A DNA stretch of 64,000 nt from Cristatella mucedo (GCA_009760855.2 WPIO01000113.1:510001-574000); one strand, 5' to 3'; counted from the first letter of the stretch, positions 23,401 through 36,418 are shown. Made by a program: numbers and translations. The notes: generated by a model from the sequence alone, not told the origin.

Positions 23401-24339
23401 ATGTCTCCCAGATTTTGGACATTGACTGTATGGCTGGCCCCATTGAGGAAAAGATTGCAATATTAGATGTATGAGCTCAATATGGCAAGATGCCTACGTG
23501 ATCTCCTGCTGCCTTTCAGTTCTCACGTTTTCTGTCAGTGCCTCCACCTCACATATTATCCCACCTCTCACCTGTGTGTTCCCGGCGTACTCCTTCATTC
23601 ATGTTCTCTCACGTCTCTATTTTGTCTCAGCATATGAAAAGCGCCTAGAATGAGTACCTTCTCTGTGGGTGCTATGCAGATGTTATAATTGAATAATCCT
23701 TTTGCTCAATACTTTTTTTCCAGTACTTCTTACTGATGGCTCCGGATGTCTTCTCGTGTTGTTTTTGCATGCTATTTCACTAATGATACTGTATTTGAAG
23801 GCTTGTCTAAGCTTGGTCGCTTTGGATATTGTTTGCTCTTGGATATCTCTGCTGCTGTTGCAGCAAGCCGTGAAGCACCAGGGCAAGGATTTGGTTCTCT
23901 TAGGCCACCATGCGAAGGACTCAATACAACCGCTAAGATATCTGCATAGCATCCTAGAAGAACCGAATCTGTATCTAGGCACTTTGCCTTTGCTGGAGAG
24001 GTAGCAAGTTCATCGGTAAGTGATTTAATACTTACTATCTGCAAGCCTAAGTACTCCAAGAATGGAAGACACTCAGGTCAGGGCAAATGCAGTAAGGACC
24101 CGATGAGGTTTTGCTTTCTTTTAAATGTCAAGTCTAGGGACGACGTGACGTCCGTCGAGTGACAGGTTTCAGCTTTGAAAATGAACTAACAAAGAGCGTG
24201 ATCTTAAAAAGGATTTACATCCTAGCCTTAGGCATAACTTATGGTCACGAGTTAGGCAAGTAGATGGTACTAAGACTATACCGATTGTTGGACAAACAGC
24301 CGCCTTGGTTTCAAGAGTCTTTCCATTGGCATAGCTCTG

Positions 24340-24755
24340 CAGGTCCTAGACTGTGGAACTCGCTTCCACAATTCTAACGCAGTGACATCTACTCTCCAAC
24401 TGCCGACTATGGCACATCTTTTTCAGCTGTCCTGAACTGCTACTTCTATGCTAATCACTACCTCAAATGCTCTCCTAACTTTGCTATGCTTCCCACTTTT
24501 TCTTTGTTGCGTGAGACGAAGTCTGTTGGCTACCGAATGCGTACCGAAAGCCGCTTAGGCTGTGAGTTCGCTATACAAAACTCTCCTGCGTAACACCCAC
24601 ATGGTCTTTATGACTTTGTGGAGTTACAGACGGAGATACATTACATTACATTACACGGCGTGAGGGTTAAAACGCATCATTCACATCAATAGGCGTTGGC
24701 ATCTACCTGGAATTACATATCAACTATCTGTGGAATTACAGACGGAGATACATCG
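24340..24755 (+). mobile_element. LINE-B 3' end present only in unit 2
   Basis: It encodes the last LINE-B residues and 3' UTR, ending gagatacattacattacatt at about 24,635-24,655. A second short copy of the terminal segment lies at 24,730-24,755. The matching site in unit 1 (5,298) has no insertion, so this arrived after the duplication or was lost in unit 1. Confidence 0.7.
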
Positions 24756-26394
24756 TCAAATCGTATAACTTGGAACACAAACGTATGTTCATAGCAAGCA
24801 TACGGTTCGTCGAAAATACATTGTTGCCTTCGTACTGTGCTCTCAGCGACTGCGTTGGGGCTACTTTTTGCCCTTGCATCACCAGTAGGTGTCTCGCTCA
24901 CAGCAAGAATCGTCGAGGCAACTGATGGAGTCTAAGCTTGGCAACATGACACGGACTGCCAAGATCCAGAGCAAGCTGGGATATGTGGCTACAGCAGCTG
25001 TAAGTGAAACGCGTTCATTCCATGACAAGTTTTATGCCAAGCAGCCCCAAAGGAATTGCTGCTGTGGCAGGATGTCTGGGATAGTAAGGTACCGAGCCAG
25101 GCCCGTGCCAGCGATCCAGCAACCTTGGATAGACTTGTTCTGGGTAATTCTCAAACAGTTAATTAAACAAGCTTATTTTATTAATTCAATTTTTTATGCG
25201 AAAAAGTACTGCTATAATGTCTCGAGACTGTCAGGTGACTGTGTTCTCTGTGTCATCTTTTTCTTTCGCCTTACATTGTCATTTTGTCTTCAGCAGTAAT
25301 GTAACGTTATCCAAGACTATAGCCCCACAAAGCCACATAGACTAAAAGTCATACCGGTCTATAGCCTCACTAAGTCTGTGCAGACTATGTGAGTTTTGAG
25401 AGTTTTCTTCAGCAAACTCAAGGCTTCAGCGGCTTTCTGCTAGGGAGATGAGGTAGCAGCTACGAATTCAGCAGCCAACAGACTCAGATGGTCCAGTCGA
25501 TAGTCGGAACATAGGCACTGCCCATTGAGTGAGAACTGGTTCGTGACACTCTTGTGAATTAAGCAACACGATGACAGTTGAACTTAGGCCAACAGATGAA
25601 AGGGACAGCCAGCTCACGCCATTACCACCTACCTAGCTACGGTTAATGCTTGCATGAGCAGTGAAGTTATTTAATGGCCCGAGTTTAAACTCGGAGGACG
25701 AACTCTACAGGGAGGAAGCTGAGCAAAGTTCACAGGTCACTGTTTCGCACAGCTACTCAGATAATCGAAAGGAAGATTTTGCTACAGATCTTCTGCAGGA
25801 CGACTGGCCATGGAATCAACAGCTGGCTAAAGTCAATTTCGGCGCCTGCCTCCTCTGTGAAAAGACGTTTTAATCCTGGTGCTGCGAATCGACCAACAGC
25901 ACAGAGATTCGTGCCGGCTCCCGTAGCCCCGGGGCGTCTCGAGAACCGACCGGCCAGGATGCCGTCCGCCCGTTGGTCAAATGCGGCGCCGTTTCAGCAG
26001 TGGCCACACCGAGGACACCCACGTGGTCGCTGACGACTCAAAGCTGGCAATGAGCCCCAGTCAAACCTTACTGTGACAGTCGGACCTTTAACATTGCAGT
26101 AAGCGACGAAGTTACTAAGAATCAGAAGCGAACTCAAATAAACATTCTCATAATTGAACAGAATAATTCAGAAAGTAGATAATGGTCGGCTAACGTGCAT
26201 GAATATGATAATCACGGAGTCGTTACACAAAGGTTATATCTCATTTAATTTATCCTGTAAATTCCAAAATATGTCGTAATATTAGACTGCAAGATGTTTG
26301 GCATCTCTGAAAAGATCTGATGAAAGCAAACTTTTCCAATCCCTCTGTAAAAAACCCAGCCCTAAGCTTCACCGCAAATATCCGGGATGCTATG

Positions 26395-27085
26395 CCAAGC
26401 CATCACCCGTCTTGACTTCTGTAATTCGCTGCTTGCTGGCCTACCACCACGTGCAATCAGGCGAACACAGCTGGTGCATAACTCTGCAGGTAGGCTTGTC
26501 TGACGTGAGCGTCGCAGGTGCCACATCACACCACTTCTAACCGACCTGCACCGGCTACCAGTCAAGCAACACATCGACTCAAGGTTTTGTCGCTCACTTT
26601 TAGGTCACTTCATTCTTTGGCTCCAGCCTATCCCTCAGATCTACATTACCACCCAGCCAAGCACCGTACCACTCGCTTTACGGAATCGAACAGTTTACCA
26701 ATACCTCATTCAAATCTCAAATCCTTTGGAGACAGTGCATCCAGTTCATATGCTCCTAAAGCCTGGAACTCACTCCCCACTTGGGTCAAAACATCGCCTG
26801 ACTTGACCACATTTAAAAGAACCTAAAATACGCCTATTTAGGACTGCATTAAGTTGGTCCCTGTGATTTATCCTTGATGTGCTTATTCGTGCTGACATTG
26901 TGCATGCTTCCACTAACTACACTTGCATACTGACACACCCCTAACTACGGTATTCATGTTGTTTATCAAGCATGATATTATTCACCGTTCAATTGCATTT
27001 CCCTTTGAAGCAAATGTGAATCGCCTAGAAAGAGATTGAGTTCTGTGAGGGCGATTTATCAGGTGCAATATTATTATTATTAATT
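26395..27085 (+). mobile_element. LINE-A 3' end (unit 2 copy)
   Basis: It is the counterpart of 7,020-7,725, with the LINE-A C-terminal segment (LKVLSLTFRSLHSLAPAYPS) and a hairpin plus ATT tail at 27,027-27,085. Confidence 0.75.
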
Positions 27086-27229
27086 AGGAACTTATCTGAG
27101 CTATGTTTTCATGGTATCGACGTTTATAACACGTAGGTTAATTCCAAAAGAGCCACTGAAGCCTTTGTATTTACCTTTAATTTGTTACACCCGTTTAGTA
27201 ATATTTGCATAATTCTCAGCAACAAGGCT

Positions 27230-28084
27230 GGTCAACTGTGGCTCGTGTAGTTTAATTGCTTGCGGGCTGGTACCGCTCCTCGCATTGATCCTTTCCTCAA
27301 CAGCTGGTGGGAGCATCCTCGAGAGGGGCCTGAGCTGTGGTCCTGATGACACTGGCCGATAACCCGCTGGTGATCGAGACGAGATGTCACGACTTCTGCA
27401 ACAGATGGTGGATTCGCCATCCGGGTCGGCGAAGGCACAGCCGGAGTCGAGGAGAGGGGACTAGAGTGGGAGAGAGGGGCGAGTGAAGTCGTTCTCCGTC
27501 TGCTCTGTGAGTAGTAGAATACATTGTTGGCGTTGTTCTACGGTTGGCTCTCTGGTGTGCGAACCAACCTACAAGCTATTTCGTGGGATGGAGCCGATGA
27601 CGCCCTTGGAGATGTCTTTTGCAGCGTCCCTAGGCATCGATGGCTTCGGAGACTTCGTTGGCTGGCTGCTGAACTTTGAAAGGGAGATCGAGAAAAATGG
27701 CTACGAACCGAGTGAGTGGCACTTGTTTTTGTTCCTGCTATGCAAGGCGGGGCCTTCACGTTTGCCTTGAGGTTCCCGCAGGCAGTTCAGGTAGACTATG
27801 CCAAGCTGCGTGATGCCCAAGTGAGGGCATTCACCTTGCCGGCCGGTAGAGCGAGATTGCTGCACGCTGATTGGGTAAAGGCTGGTCGGACTCAGAAGGC
27901 CGACAGGAGCGACCGGAAGCGGCAGCAGCAATCACCGACTGTGTGCCGGGCGACAGAGGTTTGTCAGGCTACCATGCCGTGGCGGCAGGCAACGGCATTC
28001 AAAGCGGCGAAGGTTGATTAGGCTGAGGTGGTGTTCCACGAAGCAACGGCATCGTTCGATGCAACGGTCAGCAGTGTGGCCAAC
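27230..28084 (+). pseudogene. LTR-retrotransposon gag-like fragment, frameshifted
   Basis: From a candidate ATG at 27,591 the frame encodes a stretch with FGDFVGWLLNFEREIEKNGY, then W-FLFLL. A shift near 27,745 leads into a frame with AFTFALRFPQ and VDYAKLRDA. The pattern (aromatic-rich helix, W-L-FE, G-A-F-L-P, DY-L--A---F) is that of the capsid core of Ty3/gypsy-like gag proteins; this is inference from pattern only. A basic, glutamine-rich tail follows up to 28,021. The 5' part, 27,230-27,560, is a possible leader and is shared with unit 1 at 8,160-8,430, but the gag part is not. No protease, RT, integrase or LTR pair is visible. Confidence 0.5.
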
Positions 28085-28480
28085 TGTTCACCTATACCTA
28101 TTACAAATCTCCAAAACCTTTGGAGACCATGCCTTTAGTTCGTATGCTCCAAAAGCATAGAACTCATTCCCAACTTCCGTCACAAAATCCCCTGAAGTGA
28201 CCGCGTTAAAATAGAAAATAAAAAGCACCTATTTATAAAAATTTTTATTGGGTGTCTGTGATTGGTTCTGGGTGTGCCTATGATTGCTGAGACTGTGCAA
28301 GCTGCTAACCACACTTGTCTGTTGACCCTGTCATATCATCCCTAACGATGTTATTCTTTTTCTTTTAATGCTACCACTAACCACCCGGTCGTGTGTCCTT
28401 AACAGCAACTGCAAAGCACCTCGACAGTGATCGAGTTCTCTTAGAGCACTTTATCATGTGTGTTATTATTATCATTATTA
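28085..28480 (+). mobile_element. LINE-A 3' UTR (unit 2 copy)
   Basis: It matches 9,252-9,648 and ends in an ATT/ATC tail at 28,459-28,480. The upstream coding part present in unit 1 is replaced by the gag-like segment. Confidence 0.7.
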
Positions 28481-29719
28481 TGGTTATCAAGAGCTTGACA
28501 GGCTGGCTGCTTTTGGTCAATTCTCATGCAAACATGTAATCTTTGAATTTATTAGCCAGTTTGTCAGTAACGGATCACAGTTGCATTACTTAATAACAAA
28601 GAAGTTCTTTAGCGAGAGACTGACCTGAAGAATCTAAATATGGGCCACTGGTGTCATCTGGCCTATCCGGCATCCACGGTGGTCACCAGGTGCAAGGGCC
28701 TTACACTGGCATAACACGATCGAGGTAAGCCTTATTGCAGATTCATGTACCAAACTTTAAGCACCCTATGCATGGCATAGGCAGGAAGATCTAGAAGAAA
28801 GAAGTTCCGAATTTCCAGCCGGAGTTTCGTGAATGCATTCACCAACTCATCTGTGGTGTCCCTATCTAATCACTTCAAATTTTGTAGTAATTTTAATTTT
28901 GATTATTTTTGTAGTAATTTAGTAATTTGTACTCCGGTGAATGTCGGCGGACTTAGCTGTAGAGCTGATGTGCCTATTTAGCGACTAATTATTTAGGGAA
29001 GTGACTCTCAGATTCAATGTAAACTATACAGGAAATATGCCGATTGAGAGAGTTTGAGTCTGTCTAGTGTTAAAGCTTCTAATTTTAAAGCTTGCTCTGC
29101 CCATATCTATCATGTCATTGCTACGGATTTCACGATGTGGACTGAGATGACATGTCGTAGCTGCAGCCATGATGACATGTAACTGATAGTAATATATTTC
29201 CTTAGTAAATGCAATAACAGATTTCAGCAAGAAATATCAACCTCTACAGCTTCACGATGCAATGCAGAATGAAAACAAACAAACAGCTGATTATGACGCC
29301 CGAAATATATAGTGTTAGAAGAGCTCGTGCTGGGATTATCCTATATGCAGAAGACCAGAAAAGGATCTGGAACACATCTTGAACCCCCTGCTGGGTCTCG
29401 AAGTTCTAGCAGATTAGCCATGGGCCGAGACTCCAGGGCATGTAGGGAAAGATTAGCAAAGCGATACGGTGCATGTAATTCACTAACCAGAGCCCAGCTA
29501 CAAGGTTTTGGGAAGTTAAACTAGCTAAGAGTAATGAACCTGTTAAATCAGATGTTATTAATTTATTCTTCAATCTTAATCTATTAACAGCAAATCCTAG
29601 CCATCCTAGCTCCAAGCAATAACAGCCGATTGTAAAATCACCACTCCGCCTTACCCTTTGTGCAATAAATTAGCTGGCTGTCTTTTATTTAACGTTAAAT
29701 AACCGATAACGTCCGGAGT

Positions 29720-30215
29720 TCTTAAGGCAAAGTTCTAGCACTTACCTACAAGGCCCGCCACGGCCTGGCTCCTTCATACCTAGCTGAACTGCTGCACCAG
29801 TTTCAGCCTCCTCGTGCCCTTAGGTCCAGTATAGAAAATAAATCAGCTGTTCCAGTCGTCTGCTTAAAGACCTTTGGCGACAAAAGCTTTAGCTTTGCAG
29901 GTCCTCGACCATGGAACTCGTTCACACAATTCTTAGGCAACAACTACTGTCCTGCTGGAGACTATGGCTCATCCTTTTCAGAGTTCCTTCCTGAGCTGCT
30001 ACTTCCATGCGCTGCGTCACTACCTCAACTGCTCTCGTGACTCTGCTATGCTTCTCACTTTCTCTTTGTTGCGTAAGGTGAACTCTTTTATCTACCGAAT
30101 GCGTACTGAAAGCCGCTTAGACTGTGAGTGGGCTCCACAAAGCTCTCTTGCGTAACACCCACATATTCTATGCGGCCTTTCGGAGTTGCAGACAGAGATA
30201 CGCTATCATTGCATT
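29720..30215 (+). mobile_element. LINE-B 3' end (unit 2 copy)
   Basis: It is the counterpart of 10,850-11,345, with the LAELLHQFQPP residues, the 3' UTR, and a decayed ATTACA-type tail. Confidence 0.75.
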
Positions 30216-30539
30216 AGTGGTAATTACTAAAACTAAATTGATATAAGCCACTCATCGCTGACCCACGATCCCCATCACTAAGGATAAGTGTTACGGCCGC
30301 TCGTCCCTTTAGAGCCAGCTAGGATTTTAAGCCGCCATGCTGAAGTGGTACCAGTAGCCCTTCTCAGGCTTACCCAGGTGACTATATTACCAGCCCTGCA
30401 GTTCTCAAGCGACTCTCACTGCAGATTCAGTCACTCCTGCTTCGTCTTCTGACGTGTTACAATGCTAACTCCCGGTTAATAAACTAGTGCTGCCATTCGT
30501 CGACACAGTGCGTTGGAATAGAGGATCGGGATGATTTTT

Positions 30540-30920
30540 GAACTCATGGTTACCGGGAAACTGACAGTTGTCTTAAGTGACGGTCACCTAAACGGAAAGT
30601 CGCTTCCCGGGTGTGGTTTCGCGGTGACGCGCTTCCGCCTCGGCTGACGCTACACCGGTGCGACGGTCAGGCTGCTGTCGTCACGTGACCCAATCCTTGC
30701 GGCAGTCAGTGCCCCTTCTAAGCCCTTTGCGGATGCTGCTATCTCTCTTCAAGCCTCGTGCTCCGGAGCCGAATACCGGAAACTACTACGCTAGTACGTA
30801 TGCTCGCCTGCCAGCGTCACTTGCGTACTATACAGCCGCCTTCGCGTGCACATCGTAATTTTGAGGGTTGAGCCAGGCGGCATTCTTTCCACCGCCGCTC
30901 TCCCGCACGAGCCTCACAAC
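30540..30920. promoter_or_regulatory. CpG-rich block (unit 2 copy)
   Basis: It is the counterpart of 11,690-12,035 and again carries gtcacgtgacccaatcc. Retention of CpG content in both copies suggests recent or continuing protection from methylation; this is inference. Confidence 0.35.
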
Positions 30921-32559
30921 CCCAACCAAAAACACGAATGGTTAAATCTCTGATAATGACAAGCTTTCGTCAGCGCAGTCAGTTGTAATGACTCTTGGAA
31001 GAATTTCTAAAGTGCGATCCTATTTGTGTGTATTTGTCGTTGTACCGGCTAGAACGCTCGGACCGACCGAAAACCTCACCGAGAATGCTAATAGGAAACT
31101 CACGACGAACGTGTTTAGTAATAAGGAAATAAAGTAAATATGCAACAATGAATGTTATATTACCAATCGGAAGAGTCCTATTGAAGGACTAACGGCAAGA
31201 CGGTTGCCGTACGACCGATTTCAACTGCGTGCACCGGCCGTTTGCCGCGAACTCAATACAAGTTCATTTTGCGGGAAAAGGCATGACTTTCGCTCACAAA
31301 TGTAAGAGTAATTATTTATAATGTGCAATGATAAACTAAAATTTGGGCAAACATGAAGACGTGCTGATGACCTAGAAACGAAACCGCGTGTCAACCCTTC
31401 CGTGCGACCTTAGAATCGTTTGGGTGCTCTGCCTTTCATGCTGGCTGTGCAAGCCGTCGCACGATTTTGATGTCCTCGTCAAGCTACTAATAGGTGGCGT
31501 CTAGATCAATGTTTTAAAAGATACGTTTGTTCTGCCACGTTGTACTCTGCTGAGCGGTTGTAGTTCAGTCTGTTTAGCAGCGCCAGTCCAATGTGTTTTA
31601 CACTGCTCTCTTTTAGTTTTCGGTTTGGGCTTGCTTTCTTACCAGGGCGGTATTATTGGGCTCATTTACTGCCCACAGTTCCAAACTTGCAATGGTGTTT
31701 TTGAGAAGGTTTGCTTGCGGCCCAGTTATTTGAATACCGAGATTAACCAGCTACCGTCATTAGGCCGAGGTTCACAAAGTTGGTAATGTGATAAAAGCGT
31801 TAAATTTCGTTAACTAAATAATTTGACTTTTCTCTAACACTCACGAGAAAAGGCATATTTTTACAGCGGTCTAGAAGCCTATCACGCAAAAATGTGATAA
31901 TATAAATAGGCTCACCAAGTGTCCTATCGTGTTTACCCGTGGAAGAACGGCTTCTAGTGAGTTAGGGAAGTCCACACGAAAACAGCGGCTGGCCTGAGTC
32001 GCATTAGCACGGGAAGGGGCTTGGCGCTCTATGAATAAAAGCTTATTCGATCTCTGAGAGCGTCATACCTTGACCTACTTCGCTGAATGGTAGCATCCCA
32101 AATAAAACTACAGCTGTGAATACTGTGTAAGAATAATAGAAAAAATACATTGATATGGTGCCCTCAGATCAATTAAAGTTTTTCAGGGTACTTCATCTAT
32201 GCTGCAAAGGAAACATGGTTAAATGGTTAGTGGTAGCATGCCAAATGACAAAGAAGCATAATACCGTTAGAGGTGTCATGCACATGGTAAGTTTCACTTC
32301 TTTAAAATATTTTTATGTCAGGGGATGTCGAGACTCAAGTCCGAAGTGTGTTCTAGGCTCCGGTAGTATACGAAGTAAATTAGCGGCTCGAAAGGATTGG
32401 AGGTATGAGTCAGATCTAAATGCTAAATGATTAGATTATTCAAAGCTGGGGCAGGATGCATAGTTCCCTCGGTCGAATTTTTCTGTTTAGTTGTGGCCTG
32501 ACTACAGCTTTTCTGAGAGGTGTTGGGACATGATCCTTCCTGTAACCCACATCATTTCT

Positions 32560-33690
32560 GTGGCTTTGGTGAGTTACAGACGTATGTACAAAAAACTATT
32601 GATAACAAGTCCTTCTTGATAGCCTTTCATCTCTCCTGGCATCACTGGCACTATATATCAAAGGTTGAGGTCATATTTCAGTAGGAGACTCCAGAGTACT
32701 GATGTGAATAAAAAAGATCATCCTGCATATATAGATGACACCCACACTTGGATATTAGCTAACCTAAATGGAATGACGATAGATACCACTTACAAGCTAT
32801 GCCCAAACAAAATATGATTAACGAATTAGAAAAATTCAATAATTTCTAAAATTTGGGCTTGTTTAGACTGGGATACTACATCGAAATTGGTCCAAGCATT
32901 TGCGTCATCTCATCTCGACATAAGTAACTCACTACTTGCTGGTCTGTCTGCATGTGTAATCAGGCACTTACAGTTACTGCAAAACTTTACAGCTGGGGTC
33001 ATCTTTTCTGAGCGTCCCTTATTGCTACAGCGGACCACTTCTCACCGACTTGCATCGGCTCCCAAAAAAGCAGTTCATTGAATTCAAGATTCAGTGGTTT
33101 ACTTTTAGTTCCCATGATTCTGTGATAAAGCACTACATTCATAAAATCCCCTGAATTGACGACATTTAAAAAGGAGCTTACAGTGCACCTGCTTGTCACA
33201 GAGTTTTATGGGTCCTTGTGATCGTCATTCGTGTGCATGTACCAGTTTATTCTGGGCTTGCTGCTTTAGCATGTTACAACAAAACATTCGGTAATTCTTT
33301 CTTTACATCATCTATGCATGCTGCCACTAACAACATTTGCATGCTGGCCCTGTGCATGTCACCCCTAACCATATGATTAATTTTGTTTGTTTTTTTCAAG
33401 CATGATTTTACTTACCATTCAATTGCATTTTACTTAACAGCAAATGTAAAGCGCCTAGAGAGAGATTAAGTTGTCAGAGGGCGCCTTATCAAGTGAATTA
33501 TTATTATTATTATTATTATTATCTACCCGGTGCATGTCTCCCTAACCATGTTATTCATGCTGTTTTTTTTTATCAAGCATATTACTTATCATTCAATTGC
33601 ATTTCCCTTTGCACCAAATGTAAAGCCCCTACAAAGAGATTCTGAGGGTGCTTTATTAACTGCATTATTATTATTATTTATATAATTATC
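32560..33690 (+). mobile_element. LINE-A RT fragment (unit 2 copy)
   Basis: It matches 13,690-14,805 but has lost the ADD-box region, leaving only flanking RT pieces, the C-terminal segment and the 3' UTR with tail near 33,660-33,680. A separate short LINE-A insertion lies inside it at 33,315-33,520. Confidence 0.7.
33315..33520 (+). mobile_element. Short LINE-A 3' end inserted after the duplication
   Basis: This 206-bp 5'-truncated LINE-A 3' end has an intact hairpin, aaagcgcctag...agggcgcctt (33,448-33,486), and a clean (ATT)n tail. It is flanked by direct repeats atcta at 33,310-33,314 and 33,521-33,525. The empty site is visible in unit 1 at about 14,630. Confidence 0.85.
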
Positions 33691-33769
33691 TATGAATTGC
33701 CTAGAAAGAGATTCAGTTCTTCGTGGGTGCTAAAAAAATTCATTACTTTTATTATTATGATCATCATCA

Positions 33770-34400
33770 GTTCGGTTTGGATCGTAATAGAGATGCATAC
33801 GCCAGCCTACGACAGTGCAGCACCCAGAGGTTGTCTGCCGGTAGCAGGCACGGGTCGACCCGATCTTGACAGACCAATCGAGGCACAGCTTTCAACTGCT
33901 GGTGCTAGCAATTTCGCTGGCCAATCGGAGCACAGCGTTCCTGGGTGCAGATGACTGGAAGCTCCCTTAGCATTAACGCCTGCAGACAGAGTTGTTGATT
34001 AAAAGTTGTCGAGTTTGGTTGTGTTGAGAGTGCTAAAGTCGTTTGGTTTTTAGCAATACGCACGTGCACATACACTCATAACAATAAATGTTGAGATCGC
34101 AATATAGATGCACACGCCAGCCAACGACTCGGCCTTGCCCAGAGCTTGTCTGCCAGTCCTAATCGATCGGACCTTGACTGATCAATCTAGGCATAGCCTC
34201 CCTGCAGCTGGCACTAGCAACCGCACTGGCCACTCGGAGAGCAGCGTTCCTGGATGCAGGCAACAGGAAGCTCTGTTAGCAATAATGTCTGCAGAGAGAG
34301 TTATTAATTAAACGATTTGAGTTCGGTTATGTTTCGAGTGTTTAAATCGTTTGCTGTTAAGCAATACCCGAGCACACACGTGCTCATAAAAGTTCGTGTG
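33770..34400. repeat. Two-unit tandem repeat with CCAAT boxes (unit 2 copy)
   Basis: It is the counterpart of 14,880-15,520. The units start near 33,773 and 34,090, each with ggccaatcggag-like (one ggccactcggag) and gaccaatcgagg / gatcaatctagg sites. Confidence 0.65.
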
Positions 34401-34619
34401 CACATAACTGCTTACATTATGCATGCTGCTCATCGATGTTACCACCAGTCTTTTGGTAATGTTTTCAATTTCAATACATCTGTAAAGTGCTTTGAAGGAG
34501 ATGTAGTTCTGTGCTATACAAATGTATTATTATTATTATTGTTATCACTAAGTCCGGAGTGAATTTGTGGCTTCAGACGAATAGGAATGAAAGGCTCGGT
34601 TTAGAAAATGATCGGCTAA

Positions 34620-35210
34620 TTAATGGCACACCAGAACCAATTGAGTCTGAGGCCTATGTTGAATAATACCCAAGCTAATTAAAGGCAGTTTAGATAATAT
34701 GACTGGCCAGGAGAATGAAGGGAAGTAAAAGTGAGTGAAGGAATAACCATAAAGTCAGTATGCTGCTTACTTGGGAGCCAGTGCAGCTCAATGAGAAATG
34801 ATGTCATGTAGTTGTGGCATTCGCATGGGACTAGCTTGGTTTTAGTGCTTTGCATCAGCATCGTGTTGCATTGGACAGATGATATGTGATTGGTGTGTTA
34901 TAGAAGTGATGACACGATGCCATCAATGACCAACTTGGATGTATCATCCCTATCTAACTAAGCAGGCCCAGTCCTTTGTAACATGACAGAGCTAAACACT
35001 GGCTGAGTTGACTGTGAAGCTGGTCTGGTTGTCCGGTGACCGTCACTTTCACACATAGCACCCAGATTTCATGAAGATGCATCAGAGCGATAGGCTGACC
35101 TAGATCAGTTTGAGAGGTATGCGGTTCAATAAATGAATAACACCAGGATTTCTTATAATTTTTCAACTTGTTCTCTGTCATTAGATTTGAGAGCGTTTAG
35201 TGTCATCTAA
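34620..35210 (-). mobile_element. LINE-C fragment (unit 2 copy)
   Basis: The reverse frame at 34,679-34,861 encodes LIELHWLPSKQHTDFM followed by SLTFTSLHSPGQ, an L2/CR1-type C-terminal segment. Confidence 0.6.
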
Positions 35211-36123
35211 GTGATTGGTTCAGCAATCCCTGCTTTAATGTGGTTACATAAGTTTGACTTACTCAAAAGCAGAGATGGATCAAACTTTAGGTATGCTTGC
35301 TAGCCGTTATTCAAAAACGTCAATGCTAACGGTCTTCCGGTTTCGTCAACCACAGGTGATTTTAGATAGTTCTGAGGACACTCTATACTGTTTAAATAAG
35401 ATGGCAAGATATTCTTAATTTGGTCATTACAAGACTTGATAGCTTACAATCCTGGTAGAAAAGATTTGATCAGCGTCTTGTCTTTTGAAGAGAGTAGAGC
35501 CCAGTGCAAATCATCACCCAACGTACAGGATTTGACACATAACCGGTCTGTTTACCCAGTGAAATAACAGTTAAAACTATTCTGTTCGGTTTAAAGGCGA
35601 TTCGTGGTAATCGAATTTAAATTGAGATCTGAATCACTGGAAAGCCAGCAAGATTTGATATGGGCTGAGGAGTATGTAATACATTAAACCTAAACTCAAC
35701 TGCCTATCTATTTCACAACCATACTTTGATTTAGAAAATGGAAGGCTGAACCGTCAAAATCGGCTCGGTAAACGTATCTTGGACAGCATAAGCAGAAAAT
35801 CTAGGTGTCTGATTTCAAGGAGACCATTTGCTAGACGACATACATTTTGCAGTCATGTCGGCCCACTTCCAGCTAGGTAGCCTAATACAAATTGAGATCA
35901 TTTCGAAATAAATAATACACTCCAGTTGCTCTATGCATTTGTGGCAGCCTGTCTTGAGTTCTGTATCTCACTGCCTGCCATGACGGATACAACCAGTTGC
36001 TTATAGTTGATTAAAAACTCTGGAGGCAGACTTGTTATCAGCAATCCATGTTATTACTACATCTTTAGCTTTCTGGCCTAAGCACGATAGTTGTGCTATG
36101 TTAAATGCTTGTCCAGTTTTGAT

Positions 36124-36418
36124 GCTGCTTACTTGGGAGCCAGTGCAGCACAATGAGAAATAATGTCATGTAGTTGTGGCATTCACATGAGACTAGCTTG
36201 GTTTCAGGGCCTTGCCTCAGCATCGTGTTGCATTGGCCAGATGACATGTGATTGGTGAGTTATAGAAGTGGTGACACGATGCCATCAATGAGCAACTTGG
36301 ATGTGGCATTCCTATCTAACTAAGCAGGCCCAATCCTTTGTAATATTACAGAGCTAAACAGTGGCAGAGTTGACTGTGAAGCTGGTCTGGTTGTCCAGTG
36401 AACGTCACTTACACATAT
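36124..36418 (-). repeat. Displaced copy of an internal LINE-C piece
   Basis: A 295-bp segment equal to 34,760-35,060 sits between 'gttttgat' and 'ctgtgcatgtcg', which are adjacent in unit 1 (17,636-17,640). It includes no LINE 3' end, so it did not arrive by ordinary target-primed insertion. Confidence 0.7.
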
